Assembly (NCBI GenBank): GCA_900109435.1
Contig: FNZT01000009.1
Span: 115,095-179,094 of the forward strand
Direction: 5' to 3'
Length of the DNA stretch: 64,000 nt
Source: Ruminococcus sp. YRD2003
Lineage (GTDB): Bacteria > Bacillota > Clostridia > Oscillospirales > Ruminococcaceae
Shown here: piece by piece, positions 26,472-35,190 of the stretch
How positions within the stretch are numbered: position 1 is the stretch's first letter
Layout: each line of letters begins with the position of its first letter
The notes under the pieces: generated by a model
What the model saw: only the letters and a program-made list of their open reading frames with translations
Databases searched by the model: none
What the model was told of the DNA's origin: nothing
Position numbers and translations under genes: made by a program

Positions 26472-28034
26472 TTATTTTTTCTTGTGCTTTTTCTTCTTGT
26501 TGTGACCGCCCTTGCCTGAGCCGCCCGAAAGGCGTTCGTCGTGCTTTTCGGCGAGCTCCTCGTACTTGTCGGCTGCCTCATCAGCGGTTTTCTCAGCCTT
26601 GTCAGCGGCTGTATCGGCTGCTTCCTTTACCTCGTAGGCTGCTGTTTCAGCGGTGTCCTCAGCCTTGTCCTTTACGGCTTCGGCTGCCTTTTCTGCCTTT
26701 TCCTCAGCGGTTTCCTTGATTCCCTCAGCCTTATCCTCAACAGCCTCGGCAGCTTCTTCGGCTTTGTCCTTGACAGCCTCGGTGACTTCCTCAGCCTTTT
26801 CCTTTACGGCTTCGACCGCCTCTTCTGCTTTCTCCTCGGCAGCCTCGGCGGCGTCCTCGGCTTTTTCCTTGGCGGCGCTGAGCTTCTTTTCGGCTTCCTC
26901 GAAGAATTCGTCGTCGTCATCCTCGTCAGGGAGGATGCCTATCTCGTCATCGTCGTCTTCGTCGGGAAGAATGCCTATCTCGTCGTCATCGTCGGAGAGC
27001 TCGCCTATCTCGTCGCTTCCGCCCATCATCGCGTCTGCGCCCTTGATGCCCATTGCCTTGCGGCGGGATTCCTCAATGAGCATACGTGACTCTTCGGTGT
27101 TCGCGTAGAGAACGAAGCTTTCGGGGTCGCGCTTGGTGCGGAAGAACATTACTATCTGGAGTACCACGGAAACTATGAATATGATCGCGGAGAGAGCCTG
27201 TGATACGCGGATATTTCCTATCATGAGGCTGTCTGTGCGCAGACCCTCAACGAAGAATCTTTCAAATCCGTACCATGCCATGTACATGAGCAGTATCTGA
27301 CCGTCATAGCGCCTTCTCTTGGAGAGGAAAGCGAGTATCACAAAGCCGAGTATGCACCATACCGATTCGTAGAGGAAGCAGGGGTGTACCGCCTTCTCCC
27401 ACATCATCTCGGGATTGCCGTTGTTGTACATTTCGCCGCCTATCTGTACGGCGTTGTTTATCGTGCGCTGGATAGTTCCGCCCGTCATGCCGAAGAAGAA
27501 GTCGGTATTGGTACCGAATGCTTCCTGATTCACGAAGTTGCCCCAGCGTCCGACGCCCTGACCGATGAGAAGTCCGAGCACTGTCACATCGAGCATGGGG
27601 AGTATCCTTACCTTGCGTATCTTACAGATGATGAAGCCGACCAGGATAGCTCCGAGGATGCCGCCGTAGATAGCAAGTCCGCCCTTGCGTGTGTTTATCA
27701 CGGCTTTGAATGTCTCGCCGAACGAGCCTTTGCTGTACTCGTCCCACTTCATTGCGACGTAGTACAGGCGCGCTCCCACGATACCGCCGAGAACTCCGCC
27801 GATAACTGCGTCGACGGCTCTGTCGGAGTCTATTCCGAAGCGCTTCATTCTCGGGAATACATACAGTATCGCGAGGATCAGTCCGAGGGTGATGATTATG
27901 CCGTACCACTGGATATCGAGTCCGAAAACGGTGAAGGCTGTCGGGTCAATGGTGACGCCGAAGCCGAGGTTCGGGAATTCGATCCTGTGCGGGTCGAGCA
28001 TCTGTGCGAAAATGGTTGTTGCAGCGTTGATCAT
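26472..28034 (-). CDS. lgt: Prolipoprotein diacylglyceryl transferase with long repetitive C-terminal tail
   Basis: 520 residues, whereas ordinary Lgt has about 260-300. The first ~310 residues are a complete Lgt: WYGIIITLG, the Arg in VGARLYYV, GGLAIYGGILGA, the signature GQGVGRWGNFVNQEAFG and HPCFLYES. It moves diacylglycerol from phosphatidylglycerol to the lipobox cysteine of prelipoproteins in the membrane. The tail (about 335-520) is unusual. It has acidic repeats (EIGILPDEDDDD, nearly twice), about 120 residues of Lys/Glu/Ala repeats such as AVKEKAEEV and AVEDKAE, and a Lys-rich end. Start and stop are clear: it overlaps the M16 gene by four bases (ATGA). Confidence 0.95.
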   Translation of the reverse strand: MINAATTIFAQMLDPHRIEFPNLGFGVTIDPTAFTVFGLDIQWYGIIITLGLILAILYVFPRMKRFGIDSDRAVDAVIGGVLGGIVGARLYYVAMKWDEYSKGSFGETFKAVINTRKGGLAIYGGILGAILVGFIICKIRKVRILPMLDVTVLGLLIGQGVGRWGNFVNQEAFGTNTDFFFGMTGGTIQRTINNAVQIGGEMYNNGNPEMMWEKAVHPCFLYESVWCILGFVILAFLSKRRRYDGQILLMYMAWYGFERFFVEGLRTDSLMIGNIRVSQALSAIIFIVSVVLQIVMFFRTKRDPESFVLYANTEESRMLIEESRRKAMGIKGADAMMGGSDEIGELSDDDDEIGILPDEDDDDEIGILPDEDDDDEFFEEAEKKLSAAKEKAEDAAEAAEEKAEEAVEAVKEKAEEVTEAVKDKAEEAAEAVEDKAEGIKETAEEKAEKAAEAVKDKAEDTAETAAYEVKEAADTAADKAEKTADEAADKYEELAEKHDERLSGGSGKGGHNKKKKHKKK

Positions 28035-29317
28035 GGTGAACCACCGTCCTTTTCTATTACTGACAGAACGATCCTGTCGCTCCGCAGCTCATTCTTTATA
28101 AAGCTGTTGATATCTTCCGCTGTCAGGGTCGGGAAGATATCTATAGCGTCGTATGGAGCAATGTCCTCCATATGGCTGTTTATCATCAGGTTAGCGACTG
28201 CGTCGACGTTGTTCAGCTCGCGTATGAGCAAGCCGTAGGTCGAGCGTTTCAGCCTTCGGAATATCTTTTCATCCACGCCCTCCCGCGAGATGCGTTCTAC
28301 CTCGCTCAGAAGAGCCTCGCGCACCTTTTCGGGCGCGTCGGATTCTCCGCTGAATATCACCGAGAAGTAGCCGCCGCCGCAGAACACCTCGGCTCCGAAC
28401 GTGGAGTTGATGAGCTCGCTCTCGAGGAGCCTGATATACATATCAGTGGAGGCGTCCGTCAGGATGGCAGCAGCAAATGTCGCCTTGAGCGATTTTATCA
28501 GCCGCTCCTTTCCCGAGCAGGGCTTGCACTTGTAGCCGATGTGGAATATTGTCGTGCCGATGTGCTGCTTCTCGCGTATCTCAGACTGAACCACGGTGTC
28601 GGGCTCGTCGGGGAATACTGTTTCAAGTCCCTTGTCCTCGCTCGGCTTGAGCATTTCGTCGCAGACTGCAAGGACTTCGTCGGCGCTGACGTTTCCCGCT
28701 ATGGATAGCACCATATTATTGAGGTCGTAAAAGGCGTTGTAACACTTGTAGAGCAGGGGAGCGTCTATCCGTGCTATGCTCTCCTTTGTTCCCGCAATGT
28801 CAATGCGGACAGGGTGGGCATGGTACATACATTTGAGCATATTGAAGAAAACGCGCCATTCGGGATTGTCGTTGGTCATCTGTATCTCCTGACCGATGAT
28901 ACCCATTTCCTTGTCGACATTTTCTTTCGTGAAGTACGGCTTCTGCACGAAATCGAGCAGTATCCGCAGATTGTCTGTATAGTTGTTAGAACAGCCGAAG
29001 AGATAGCAGGTCTTGTCGAAGGAAGTGAATGCGTTGCCCGAAGCTCCCGTTTTTGCATAGAGCTCGAAAACTCCGCAGTCCTCATTCTCGAACAGCTTGT
29101 GCTCGAGGAAGTGGGCTATTCCCTCGGGGACAGTGGTATAGCCCTCGTCCGCTCTCGTCCTGAACATCGTATTTATCGAGCCGTATTTCGTGCCGAAGAG
29201 CGCTTCGACGGTGCTGAATCCCTTCATCTCGCAGATGTAGATGTTGAGGCCGCTCGGATGCTTGACGTGTATGCAGCTGTCGCCTGTGACCTTGCTGGTG
29301 AGGATATTCTTTTCCAT
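28031..29317 (-). CDS. M16-family zinc peptidase (YmfH-like, catalytic)
   Basis: 428 residues. The inverted zinc motif HxxEH is intact (H69-F-L-E72-H73), preceded by the PEGIAHFLEHKLFE context typical of M16 peptidases. The second half repeats the fold without a metal site. In Firmicutes such a protein (YmfH) usually pairs with a non-catalytic homologue (YmfF), as here: the partner's stop overlaps this start by one base. They may form a heterodimer that cleaves short peptides; the substrate is unknown. It overlaps lgt by four bases downstream. Confidence 0.92.
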   Translation of the reverse strand: MEKNILTSKVTGDSCIHVKHPSGLNIYICEMKGFSTVEALFGTKYGSINTMFRTRADEGYTTVPEGIAHFLEHKLFENEDCGVFELYAKTGASGNAFTSFDKTCYLFGCSNNYTDNLRILLDFVQKPYFTKENVDKEMGIIGQEIQMTNDNPEWRVFFNMLKCMYHAHPVRIDIAGTKESIARIDAPLLYKCYNAFYDLNNMVLSIAGNVSADEVLAVCDEMLKPSEDKGLETVFPDEPDTVVQSEIREKQHIGTTIFHIGYKCKPCSGKERLIKSLKATFAAAILTDASTDMYIRLLESELINSTFGAEVFCGGGYFSVIFSGESDAPEKVREALLSEVERISREGVDEKIFRRLKRSTYGLLIRELNNVDAVANLMINSHMEDIAPYDAIDIFPTLTAEDINSFIKNELRSDRIVLSVIEKDGGSP

Positions 29318-30582
29318 TATTCGTTATCCTCCCTGCAAAGCATATAGTAGCGCGTGTCGAGATTCAGCGACTTTGCGGCTTCGATGACGCGTTCGCGAGT
29401 GACTGCACGATAGCGGGCAGCCTGCTGCTGCGGGTCGACTTTGATGCCCTCGCAGAAGCGCTCGAAGTACCATGATGAGTACGATGAGGGGGTATCTCCG
29501 ACCGCCGCGAGCGCGTTCTCTATCGAGAGCATTGCGCTTTCAAGCTCTGTTTCGGTGATATTGCCGTTCTTTATCTCGTCGAGCTGATGGAGTATCTCCT
29601 GCTCGGCTGCTTCGATGTTGACCTTTTCTACGCCCGAGTCAACAGTCAGCGTGTTCTTGGAGCTGATGTACCTGCACGAGCAGTAGTAGCACAGGCTGAG
29701 CTTCTCCCTGACGTTGACGAAGAGCTTCGATACGGGCGTCTCGCCGAGCACGGCGCTCAGTATGCGAAGGGCGTATATATCGTCAGATTCGCTTTTGAAG
29801 GTGAGTACGGTCTTGCACTGGAGGACGTCCATTTTCTCTGTGACAGTTGCGGGCTCGGACTTGACATGGCTGATCGTTCTGAATGTACATTGGCGCGGGT
29901 GACGCTCTATCGCGGCAAATTCGCGGCGGAACATCTCTGCGGCTCGCTCGTCGGCGCAGGGGGCAACGTAGTATATCTCGACCTGAGCCGTGCTTAGTAC
30001 CCGCTGATACGCGGCATAGGCTTCCGCGGCGGTGACGGCTTCGGCAGATCCACGCGTTCCGTAGCATGAGCACTCGGCGGGTTCGCCTTTGAAGGCTGTC
30101 TCGGCGGCACGGGCAAGCGCAAAGCTGCGCTTGTTGTTCATTTCAGCGTCGATACGGTCGAGCAGGTCGTTCTTCGTGATCCTGAAGGGCGTGGCGTCGA
30201 ATCCGCCGTCCTGCACGTTCGGGGAGAAGAGACAGTCCCGCACGAGACCGAGCATTTCGCCCTCGATGTCCTCGCCGTCGAGCGAGTATCTGTTGCATAT
30301 CCACGAGGCAGACAGACCGAGTATCTGTATATCGCCGCGCTTGCGGGTGAATGTCCCGAGGGCAGAGCCGTACAGAGACGATAGCCGCTCGTTGAGCTCG
30401 GCGACCGAGCGAAGCTTGCTGTTCGAGGCTGACAGCGCGCCTATCCCGAGGGAATTTGCGGCTGCCTCCGCAGGTTCGAGGCGTGTCGCGAACCTCACGT
30501 ATACAGAGCAGGTCTTGAACTTCTCATCGGTTATGGATGTGAAGCCTATGTTCTCGCCGAGCTCTGTCCGTTTGTATTCCAT
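29317..30582 (-). CDS. M16-family protein without the zinc motif (YmfF-like partner)
   Basis: 421 residues from MEYKRTELGENIGF; the frame is open further up, but TTAGGAG precedes this ATG. It follows the M16 fold in two halves (SVYVRFATRLEPAEAAANSLG..., later VNVREKLSLCYYCSCRY), yet where the catalytic homologue has HxxEH it reads NSLGIGALSASNSKL, so no zinc site. The second-half R...Y motif (REKLSLCYY) involved in substrate grip is kept. It is probably the structural half of an M16 heterodimer with the next gene, and the first gene of the four-gene operon. Confidence 0.9.
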   Translation of the reverse strand: MEYKRTELGENIGFTSITDEKFKTCSVYVRFATRLEPAEAAANSLGIGALSASNSKLRSVAELNERLSSLYGSALGTFTRKRGDIQILGLSASWICNRYSLDGEDIEGEMLGLVRDCLFSPNVQDGGFDATPFRITKNDLLDRIDAEMNNKRSFALARAAETAFKGEPAECSCYGTRGSAEAVTAAEAYAAYQRVLSTAQVEIYYVAPCADERAAEMFRREFAAIERHPRQCTFRTISHVKSEPATVTEKMDVLQCKTVLTFKSESDDIYALRILSAVLGETPVSKLFVNVREKLSLCYYCSCRYISSKNTLTVDSGVEKVNIEAAEQEILHQLDEIKNGNITETELESAMLSIENALAAVGDTPSSYSSWYFERFCEGIKVDPQQQAARYRAVTRERVIEAAKSLNLDTRYYMLCREDNE

Positions 30583-30713
30583 TATGGCAAACACTCCTAA
30601 TTTTATTTGATACATCAAAAAAATAAATACATATTTATTATAACACACCTGCGAAAAAAATACCATAGTTTTTTAAAAAAACTTTCCTGTCCGTACAAAT
30701 TATTACCGCGCAA

Positions 30714-30742
30714 TAAAAAAAGGACGGCATGACCGTCCTTTT
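30714..30742 (-). terminator. Terminator after the AraC-family gene
   Basis: AAAAGGACGG pairs with CCGTCCTTTT around five bases. On the minus strand the stem runs into a T7 tract. It lies 44 bp past the regulator's stop. Confidence 0.8.
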
Positions 30743-30785
30743 CAGGCTCTTTACACAGAGCAGTTAAGATTTGTGCAAAGCTGTG

Positions 30786-31655
30786 TCAGCGCTCTTCGTT
30801 CTTGGAGTAGAGCTTCTTGAAGTCGGTCGGAGTACAGTGCTTTATCTCCTTGAAGATGCGGTTGAAGGTGGTCAGGCTCTTGAAGCCGGAACGCATCGCG
30901 ACCTCGGTTATAGGGATGTCGGGGTCGAGGAGCAGATTCTCCGCCGAGCGCGTCCTGCGGGCGTTTATGTACTGCAAATACGACATGGAGTTGTACTGCT
31001 TGAAGATACGCGAGAAGTGGTACTTGCTGTATCCCGCGACATCGGCAAGCTGGTCGAGGGTGATATCGTACATATAATTGGCGTCGATGTACTTCATGAC
31101 TGTGCTGAACTTCTCCGAATACTCGTCTATCTTGCCGTCGTCACACGACAGCGAGCTCTTGCTCTGCTCAAGGTGGTACTCGCGCACTGAGATGAGAAGC
31201 TGTATCAGCAAAGCGTATATCCTTACATCCGCAAGCTCTGACTTCGTGCCGTACATCGCGTAGATATCGAGCATTGTCTTCTTCGCGAGGACATGGAGCT
31301 CCTTGTCGAATTCGGGCGTTATCAGCAGTGGAGCCGTGAGGCTGCGCATTACGGGCTCAAGAGCGGAAACGTCCCCGAGGACGGAGTTGTCGCACTGGAA
31401 GATGAGCCTTCGCCCGGGGATAGCGGGCATACTGTGGAGCTCTCCCGGCGGCACGATGAGCACTTCGTTCTCCCTGATGGTAAAGTCGGTCCCGCCGACC
31501 TTTACCGCATAATAGTTCTTCAGCGGCATCAGTATCTCAACGGCGTTGTGCCAGTGGACGGGATATGCCTCATTATCGTCGTTATCATAAAGAAGTATCG
31601 ACCGTTTGCTGTCGTATTCAACGGTCTCGTAGTCACCTGACAAATGCTTTATCAT
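30786..31655 (-). CDS. AraC-family transcriptional regulator with cupin sensor
   Basis: 289 residues. An N-terminal cupin (about 1-150; PVHWHNAVEILMPLKNYYAV... and ENEVLIVPPGELHSMP) probably binds a sugar. The C-terminal double helix-turn-helix (about 185-285; LDQLADVAGYSKYHFSRIFKQY, then ITEVAMRSGFKSLTTFNRIFKE) binds DNA. Such regulators in rumen bacteria often control glycan use. The gene is divergent from the MBOAT operon across 475 bp, and that operon is one possible target, though regulation at a distance is equally possible. Ribosome site GAGGT. Confidence 0.93.
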   Translation of the reverse strand: MIKHLSGDYETVEYDSKRSILLYDNDDNEAYPVHWHNAVEILMPLKNYYAVKVGGTDFTIRENEVLIVPPGELHSMPAIPGRRLIFQCDNSVLGDVSALEPVMRSLTAPLLITPEFDKELHVLAKKTMLDIYAMYGTKSELADVRIYALLIQLLISVREYHLEQSKSSLSCDDGKIDEYSEKFSTVMKYIDANYMYDITLDQLADVAGYSKYHFSRIFKQYNSMSYLQYINARRTRSAENLLLDPDIPITEVAMRSGFKSLTTFNRIFKEIKHCTPTDFKKLYSKNEER

Positions 31656-32130
31656 AGATTATACCTCACCGAAAATTGCGGTCGGAACACAGCGCAGGCG
31701 AAAATGAACGGAGCGGCTGAGCGACCTTGTGCGAGGCTCAGTGAGAGCCCCTAACTAACCGATTATCCATACATTATTATAATATTTTTTTGCAGAAATG
31801 TAAATACTGCGCCGTAAACTTTGGAAGTAATGTACAAATGTGAGCCGCAACTTTTGGTCATTACGTTCGTGTGAAAATGTGAACAAAAACTTTCCGCACT
31901 GCTTCTGCTCGTTATGCAATCTGTAGAAAATGCACTGTTTCAGAGCCGCATTTTTCTACAGAATATGACAAGTTGCTACATTTGCTTTTGCTTATTGACA
32001 TTTACGAAAATACCGTGTAGAATAGTATATAGGGACAATTAAGTTCCTTATTTTGCGGCTGTTTAAAAAGAAAAATAAATTTACAAATGCCGCTTGTAGA
32101 ACAAAAAACAGGTAATTAAAGGGTGGTAAA
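31656..32130. other. Divergent intergenic region between AraC and MBOAT genes
   Basis: 475 bp, AT-rich on the right. It holds the strong promoter at 31995-32023 and then a ~100-nt leader with GCGGC (32057) and GCCGC (32090) arms that could pair. Around 31850-31980 are repeated AAAATGTGAAC / TTTTCTACAG-type tracts that may be regulator sites. No coding potential is seen. Confidence 0.45.
31995..32023 (+). promoter_or_regulatory. Vegetative promoter of the MBOAT-RT gene run
   Basis: TTGACA (31995-32000), 17-bp spacer, TAGAAT (32018-32023), 107 bp before the MBOAT start. Confidence 0.8.
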
Positions 32131-33525
32131 ATGGTTTTCAGCAGTTTGGAGTTTATTTTTTTATTCCTTCCTGCATTTATGATTTTATACGGGCTTGTCC
32201 CAACAAAATATAAAAATGCAATACTTTTCGCGGGCAGTATCTTCTTCTACAGTATGGGCGTGCTAAAAAAGCCGATATACATCGTGCTCTTTCTGCTGAC
32301 GATACTGTTCAATTTCATCATCGGTGAGTTTATCGATAACTTCCGACGGGCGGGAAAGCTGTGGCTGCTCATCGGTATCGCCTTCAACTTCTGGTGGCTC
32401 GCTTTTTTCAAGTATACGGGCTTTATATTCAACAATATCAACATTTTTCTCAGGAACGACCTCCCCGTGAGAGACATAATCCTGCCGATAGGTATCAGCT
32501 TCTACACCTTCCAGAACGTCTCGTACATCGTCGACGTTTACAGGCGCAAGGCTAAGGCGGAGACCAATATCATCAACTACGGTGCATATATCAGTATGTT
32601 CCCGCAGCTCATCGCGGGACCTATCGTCAAGTACGAGACGGTCGCGGCTCAGCTGCGGAACAGGACTCACAGCATCAAGCGCGTTGAGGACGGACTCAAA
32701 ACTTTCACTATCGGACTCGGATACAAGGTGCTGCTCGCCAATCAGATAGGTGGCTTGTGGAAAAAAATAGGCGATATCGGCTATCAGAGCATTTCTACCA
32801 AGTTGGCGTGGCTCGGAATAATCGCCTTCACTTTCCAGATTTATTTCGATTTCTGCGGCTACTCCTATATGGCGATCGGTCTCGGGCGCATTATGGGCTT
32901 CGATATCCCGAAGAACTTCGACCACCCGTATATGTCCACCACTATGGGCGAATTCTGGCGCAGATGGCATATGACGCTCGGAAGCTGGTTCAAGGAGTAT
33001 GTGTACATACCGCTCGGAGGAAACCGCGTTAAGACCTCGCTCGTTGTCCGCAACTTCTTCGTGGTGTGGCTCTTCACGGGCGTCTGGCACGGCGCGAGCT
33101 GGAACTTCGTTATCTGGGGAATGGTGCTGTTCGGTCTGATCATGCTCGAACGCTTCGTCATTGGCGATTTCCTCAATAAATACAAGATAGTCGGTCATCT
33201 GTATATGTTCCTCGTGATACCGCTGACGTGGCTGCTCTTTGCGATAACCGACTTCAGGCAGCTCGGTATATACTTCTCACGCTTGCTGCCGATCTTCCAT
33301 GTGAAGACCTATGCGGTAAATGACAGAGATTACGCAAAATATCTCGGTATCTACTGGAAATATTTCCTCGCAGGCACCATATTCTCGACCAATATCCCTG
33401 AAAAGATCTACAAAAAGATAAAGGATTCCTATTTCATCGTGATATTGCTTATAATAGTGTTCTGGGCTTCCGTATACTGTATGTATCAGGGTATGGATGA
33501 TCCGTTCCTGTATTACACTTTCTAA
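32131..33525 (+). CDS. MBOAT-family O-acyltransferase (AlgI/DltB-like)
   Basis: 464 residues with about ten membrane helices. The family's essential histidine is in TGVWHGASWNFVIWG (near 315), and the FWRRWHMTLGSWFKEYVYIPLGG block is typical of AlgI-type proteins that pass acetyl groups across the membrane to surface polysaccharides. The gene right after it is a secreted-facing SGNH hydrolase, the standard second component. Together they would O-acetylate a cell-wall or exopolysaccharide. It starts behind GGGTGG. The C-terminal ~100 residues also hold hydrophobic segments. Confidence 0.93.
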   Translation: MVFSSLEFIFLFLPAFMILYGLVPTKYKNAILFAGSIFFYSMGVLKKPIYIVLFLLTILFNFIIGEFIDNFRRAGKLWLLIGIAFNFWWLAFFKYTGFIFNNINIFLRNDLPVRDIILPIGISFYTFQNVSYIVDVYRRKAKAETNIINYGAYISMFPQLIAGPIVKYETVAAQLRNRTHSIKRVEDGLKTFTIGLGYKVLLANQIGGLWKKIGDIGYQSISTKLAWLGIIAFTFQIYFDFCGYSYMAIGLGRIMGFDIPKNFDHPYMSTTMGEFWRRWHMTLGSWFKEYVYIPLGGNRVKTSLVVRNFFVVWLFTGVWHGASWNFVIWGMVLFGLIMLERFVIGDFLNKYKIVGHLYMFLVIPLTWLLFAITDFRQLGIYFSRLLPIFHVKTYAVNDRDYAKYLGIYWKYFLAGTIFSTNIPEKIYKKIKDSYFIVILLIIVFWASVYCMYQGMDDPFLYYTF

Positions 33526-33541
33526 GGAGACTTCGGTTATT

Positions 33542-34432
33542 ATGAATAAATTCAAACAGTGCGCTTATACGCTGCTTCTGTTGTTTACGTGCTTTATCGC
33601 CTCGCCGTTCATCTTCGTGAAGATATGGAAGACGAGCGATTTCGTACAGGATACCAAGGCGGTGTCAGCTCCGCCTGTGGTAAACAGGAACAAGGAGCAG
33701 ACTACTACCCCCGAGGGCGAGCCTGTTACTCAGGCTGACGGCTCGACACCAGCAGCTACAGGTACGGGCACCGATTCGGCTGCTGCTCAGCCCGACGCAA
33801 CGGAGACGACTACCGCTCCTGTCCAGCCTGACATCTTCGTCGAGAGTGACCTCTCTTACTTCGATGATGCGCTCTTCATAGGTGACTCTCGTACCGTCGG
33901 TATCAAGGAGTACGGTGACTTCGAGAACTCTGACTTCTTCTGTAACGAGGGGCTTGCGACCGACCAGATAAACAAGGTCACTATCAACGGAAAGACTTTC
34001 GACCAGCTGATAGATTCAAAGCAGTACGGTAAGGTCTATGTTATGCTCGGCATAAATGAGGTCGGCAACGACCATGAGTATGTGCTGACCTCCTACCGCG
34101 CTATAATCGAGAAGCTCAAGGTCCACCAGCCTGACGCTGTCATTTATGTGCAGGCTAACCTGCACGTCTCTTCATACGCTGAGAACGGCGTTATCACCAA
34201 TGCCTCTATCGACGATCTGAACAGCGGTATCGCCTCTCTTGCCGATAACAAGAGAGTGTTCTACCTCGATATCAATGAGCTTTACGATGACGAGTATGGC
34301 TATTTCAACCAGAGCTACACCCACGACGGCGTTCACCCCATGGGTATGTATTATACTCAGTGGTGCGAGTGGCTCTGTACCAAGACCGTTCCCAAGGACG
34401 GCTTACAGACTACGACTGCTGCGGCAGAGTGA
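33542..34432 (+). CDS. Membrane-anchored SGNH/GDSL hydrolase, partner of the MBOAT protein
   Basis: 296 residues. There is an N-terminal membrane helix (about 6-27), a Thr/Pro/Ala-rich stalk (about 45-100), and an SGNH domain (about 105-285). The blocks are FIGDSRTVG (nucleophile Ser), the Gly/Asn pair in MLGINEVGND and THDGVHP (catalytic Asp and His). Proteins of this type complete acetyl transfer after MBOAT export. It starts 16 bp after the MBOAT stop with GGAG upstream, so the two are an operon. The transferred group and the polymer are inferred from family only. Confidence 0.9.
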   Translation: MNKFKQCAYTLLLLFTCFIASPFIFVKIWKTSDFVQDTKAVSAPPVVNRNKEQTTTPEGEPVTQADGSTPAATGTGTDSAAAQPDATETTTAPVQPDIFVESDLSYFDDALFIGDSRTVGIKEYGDFENSDFFCNEGLATDQINKVTINGKTFDQLIDSKQYGKVYVMLGINEVGNDHEYVLTSYRAIIEKLKVHQPDAVIYVQANLHVSSYAENGVITNASIDDLNSGIASLADNKRVFYLDINELYDDEYGYFNQSYTHDGVHPMGMYYTQWCEWLCTKTVPKDGLQTTTAAAE

Positions 34433-34479
34433 CAGAGTACGGAAGGTCCTGTTGCGTGAGTGAAAAGGAGGTATCTGCC

Positions 34480-35025
34480 ATGGGATTGTTTTCAAAGCTT
34501 TTTGGCGGCAACTCGGAGCTGAGCGAGCTCATTAACGATGTTGCGAACGTTATAAAGCAGGAATCGGTAAATCTTCACGAGAGTGAGGAGACTGAGACCG
34601 AGACTGCGTATGACGGGACGACTATGACCGACTTTGACACCGAGGTCTACGCCAGCGGCAGAGACTGCGGAGAGGATTACGGCTTCTCGTGGGGACCTGT
34701 GATGCCAGATGAGGAGAATCAGTACAACTACAACGGCACCTACAAGGAATATTTCAGCGACGTTTTCAGGAGTACCTATCCGATGTACAGCATTGAGGAC
34801 TATGAAGCCCACAACGGCAGAACTACCGTATTCGTCTTCCGTGAGGGCGAGAGGAAGGCGCTCGTTGTCGAGCTGCTGTCGCGAAAGAGCTCCGCGTATA
34901 AGCTGCGCTCCGACTGCAAGGCGGAGGGGATACCGTATCTGCGCTTCTACTACGATTACGACGGCTGGTGGAACACAAAGGAGTACGTCAAGCAGCGTAC
35001 CCGCATTGCCCTGATGGGCGGCTAA
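34480..35025 (+). CDS. Unknown soluble protein upstream of the RT-associated RNA
   Basis: 181 residues with a strong AAGGAGGT site. The N-terminal part (about 1-75) is helical then acidic. The C-terminal part (about 95-175) has alternating strands and helices: VFVFREGERKALVVELLSRK, then KLRSDCKAEGIPYLRFYYDYDGWWN. The order strand - Glu - basic helix - GIPYLRF strand recalls Vsr/DUF559-like nuclease folds, but I cannot identify a certain catalytic Asp-ExK set, so nuclease activity is only a guess. It lies 47 bp after the SGNH gene with no terminator, and 7 bp before the structured RNA that precedes the reverse transcriptase. Confidence 0.75.
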   Translation: MGLFSKLFGGNSELSELINDVANVIKQESVNLHESEETETETAYDGTTMTDFDTEVYASGRDCGEDYGFSWGPVMPDEENQYNYNGTYKEYFSDVFRSTYPMYSIEDYEAHNGRTTVFVFREGERKALVVELLSRKSSAYKLRSDCKAEGIPYLRFYYDYDGWWNTKEYVKQRTRIALMGG

Positions 35026-35032
35026 ATATGAT

Positions 35033-35170
35033 AAAAACAGAAAGAGAACGCTTTGCGCCTGCGGCGGATCAGGCACGGCTCTGCTATGGCTTCGCAGGCA
35101 GCCGAACCGTGTACGGTCTTGTACTTCCAGGAATTTTCCTGGATTTAACGATTTCTCTTTCTGTTTTTTT
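35033..35170 (+). ncRNA. Structured RNA directly upstream of the reverse transcriptase
   Basis: AAAAACAGAAAGAGAA (35033-35048) is perfectly complementary to 35153-35168, a 16-bp closing stem, and the RNA ends in T7 (35164-35170). Inside I can draw GCCUG/CAGGC (57-61 with 70-74, offset 35000), CGGCU/AGCCG plus UGC/GCA (76-84 with 94-104), ACCG/CGGU (106-117) and UCCAGGA/UCCUGGA (126-143). An alternative pairs GCCUGCG (57-63) with CGCAGGC (93-99). A TATGAT box at 35027-35032 sits just before it. The RT ribosome site follows the T run by eight bases. It could be an RT template or cofactor RNA, or an attenuator of the RT gene. Confidence 0.6.
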
Positions 35171-35190
35171 CTGCCTTCAAGGAGTTGGAT

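Noticed and set aside
27384..28238. 284-codon plus-strand frame opposite lgt
   Set aside because: Antisense to conserved Lgt motifs; no ribosome site or recognisable product.
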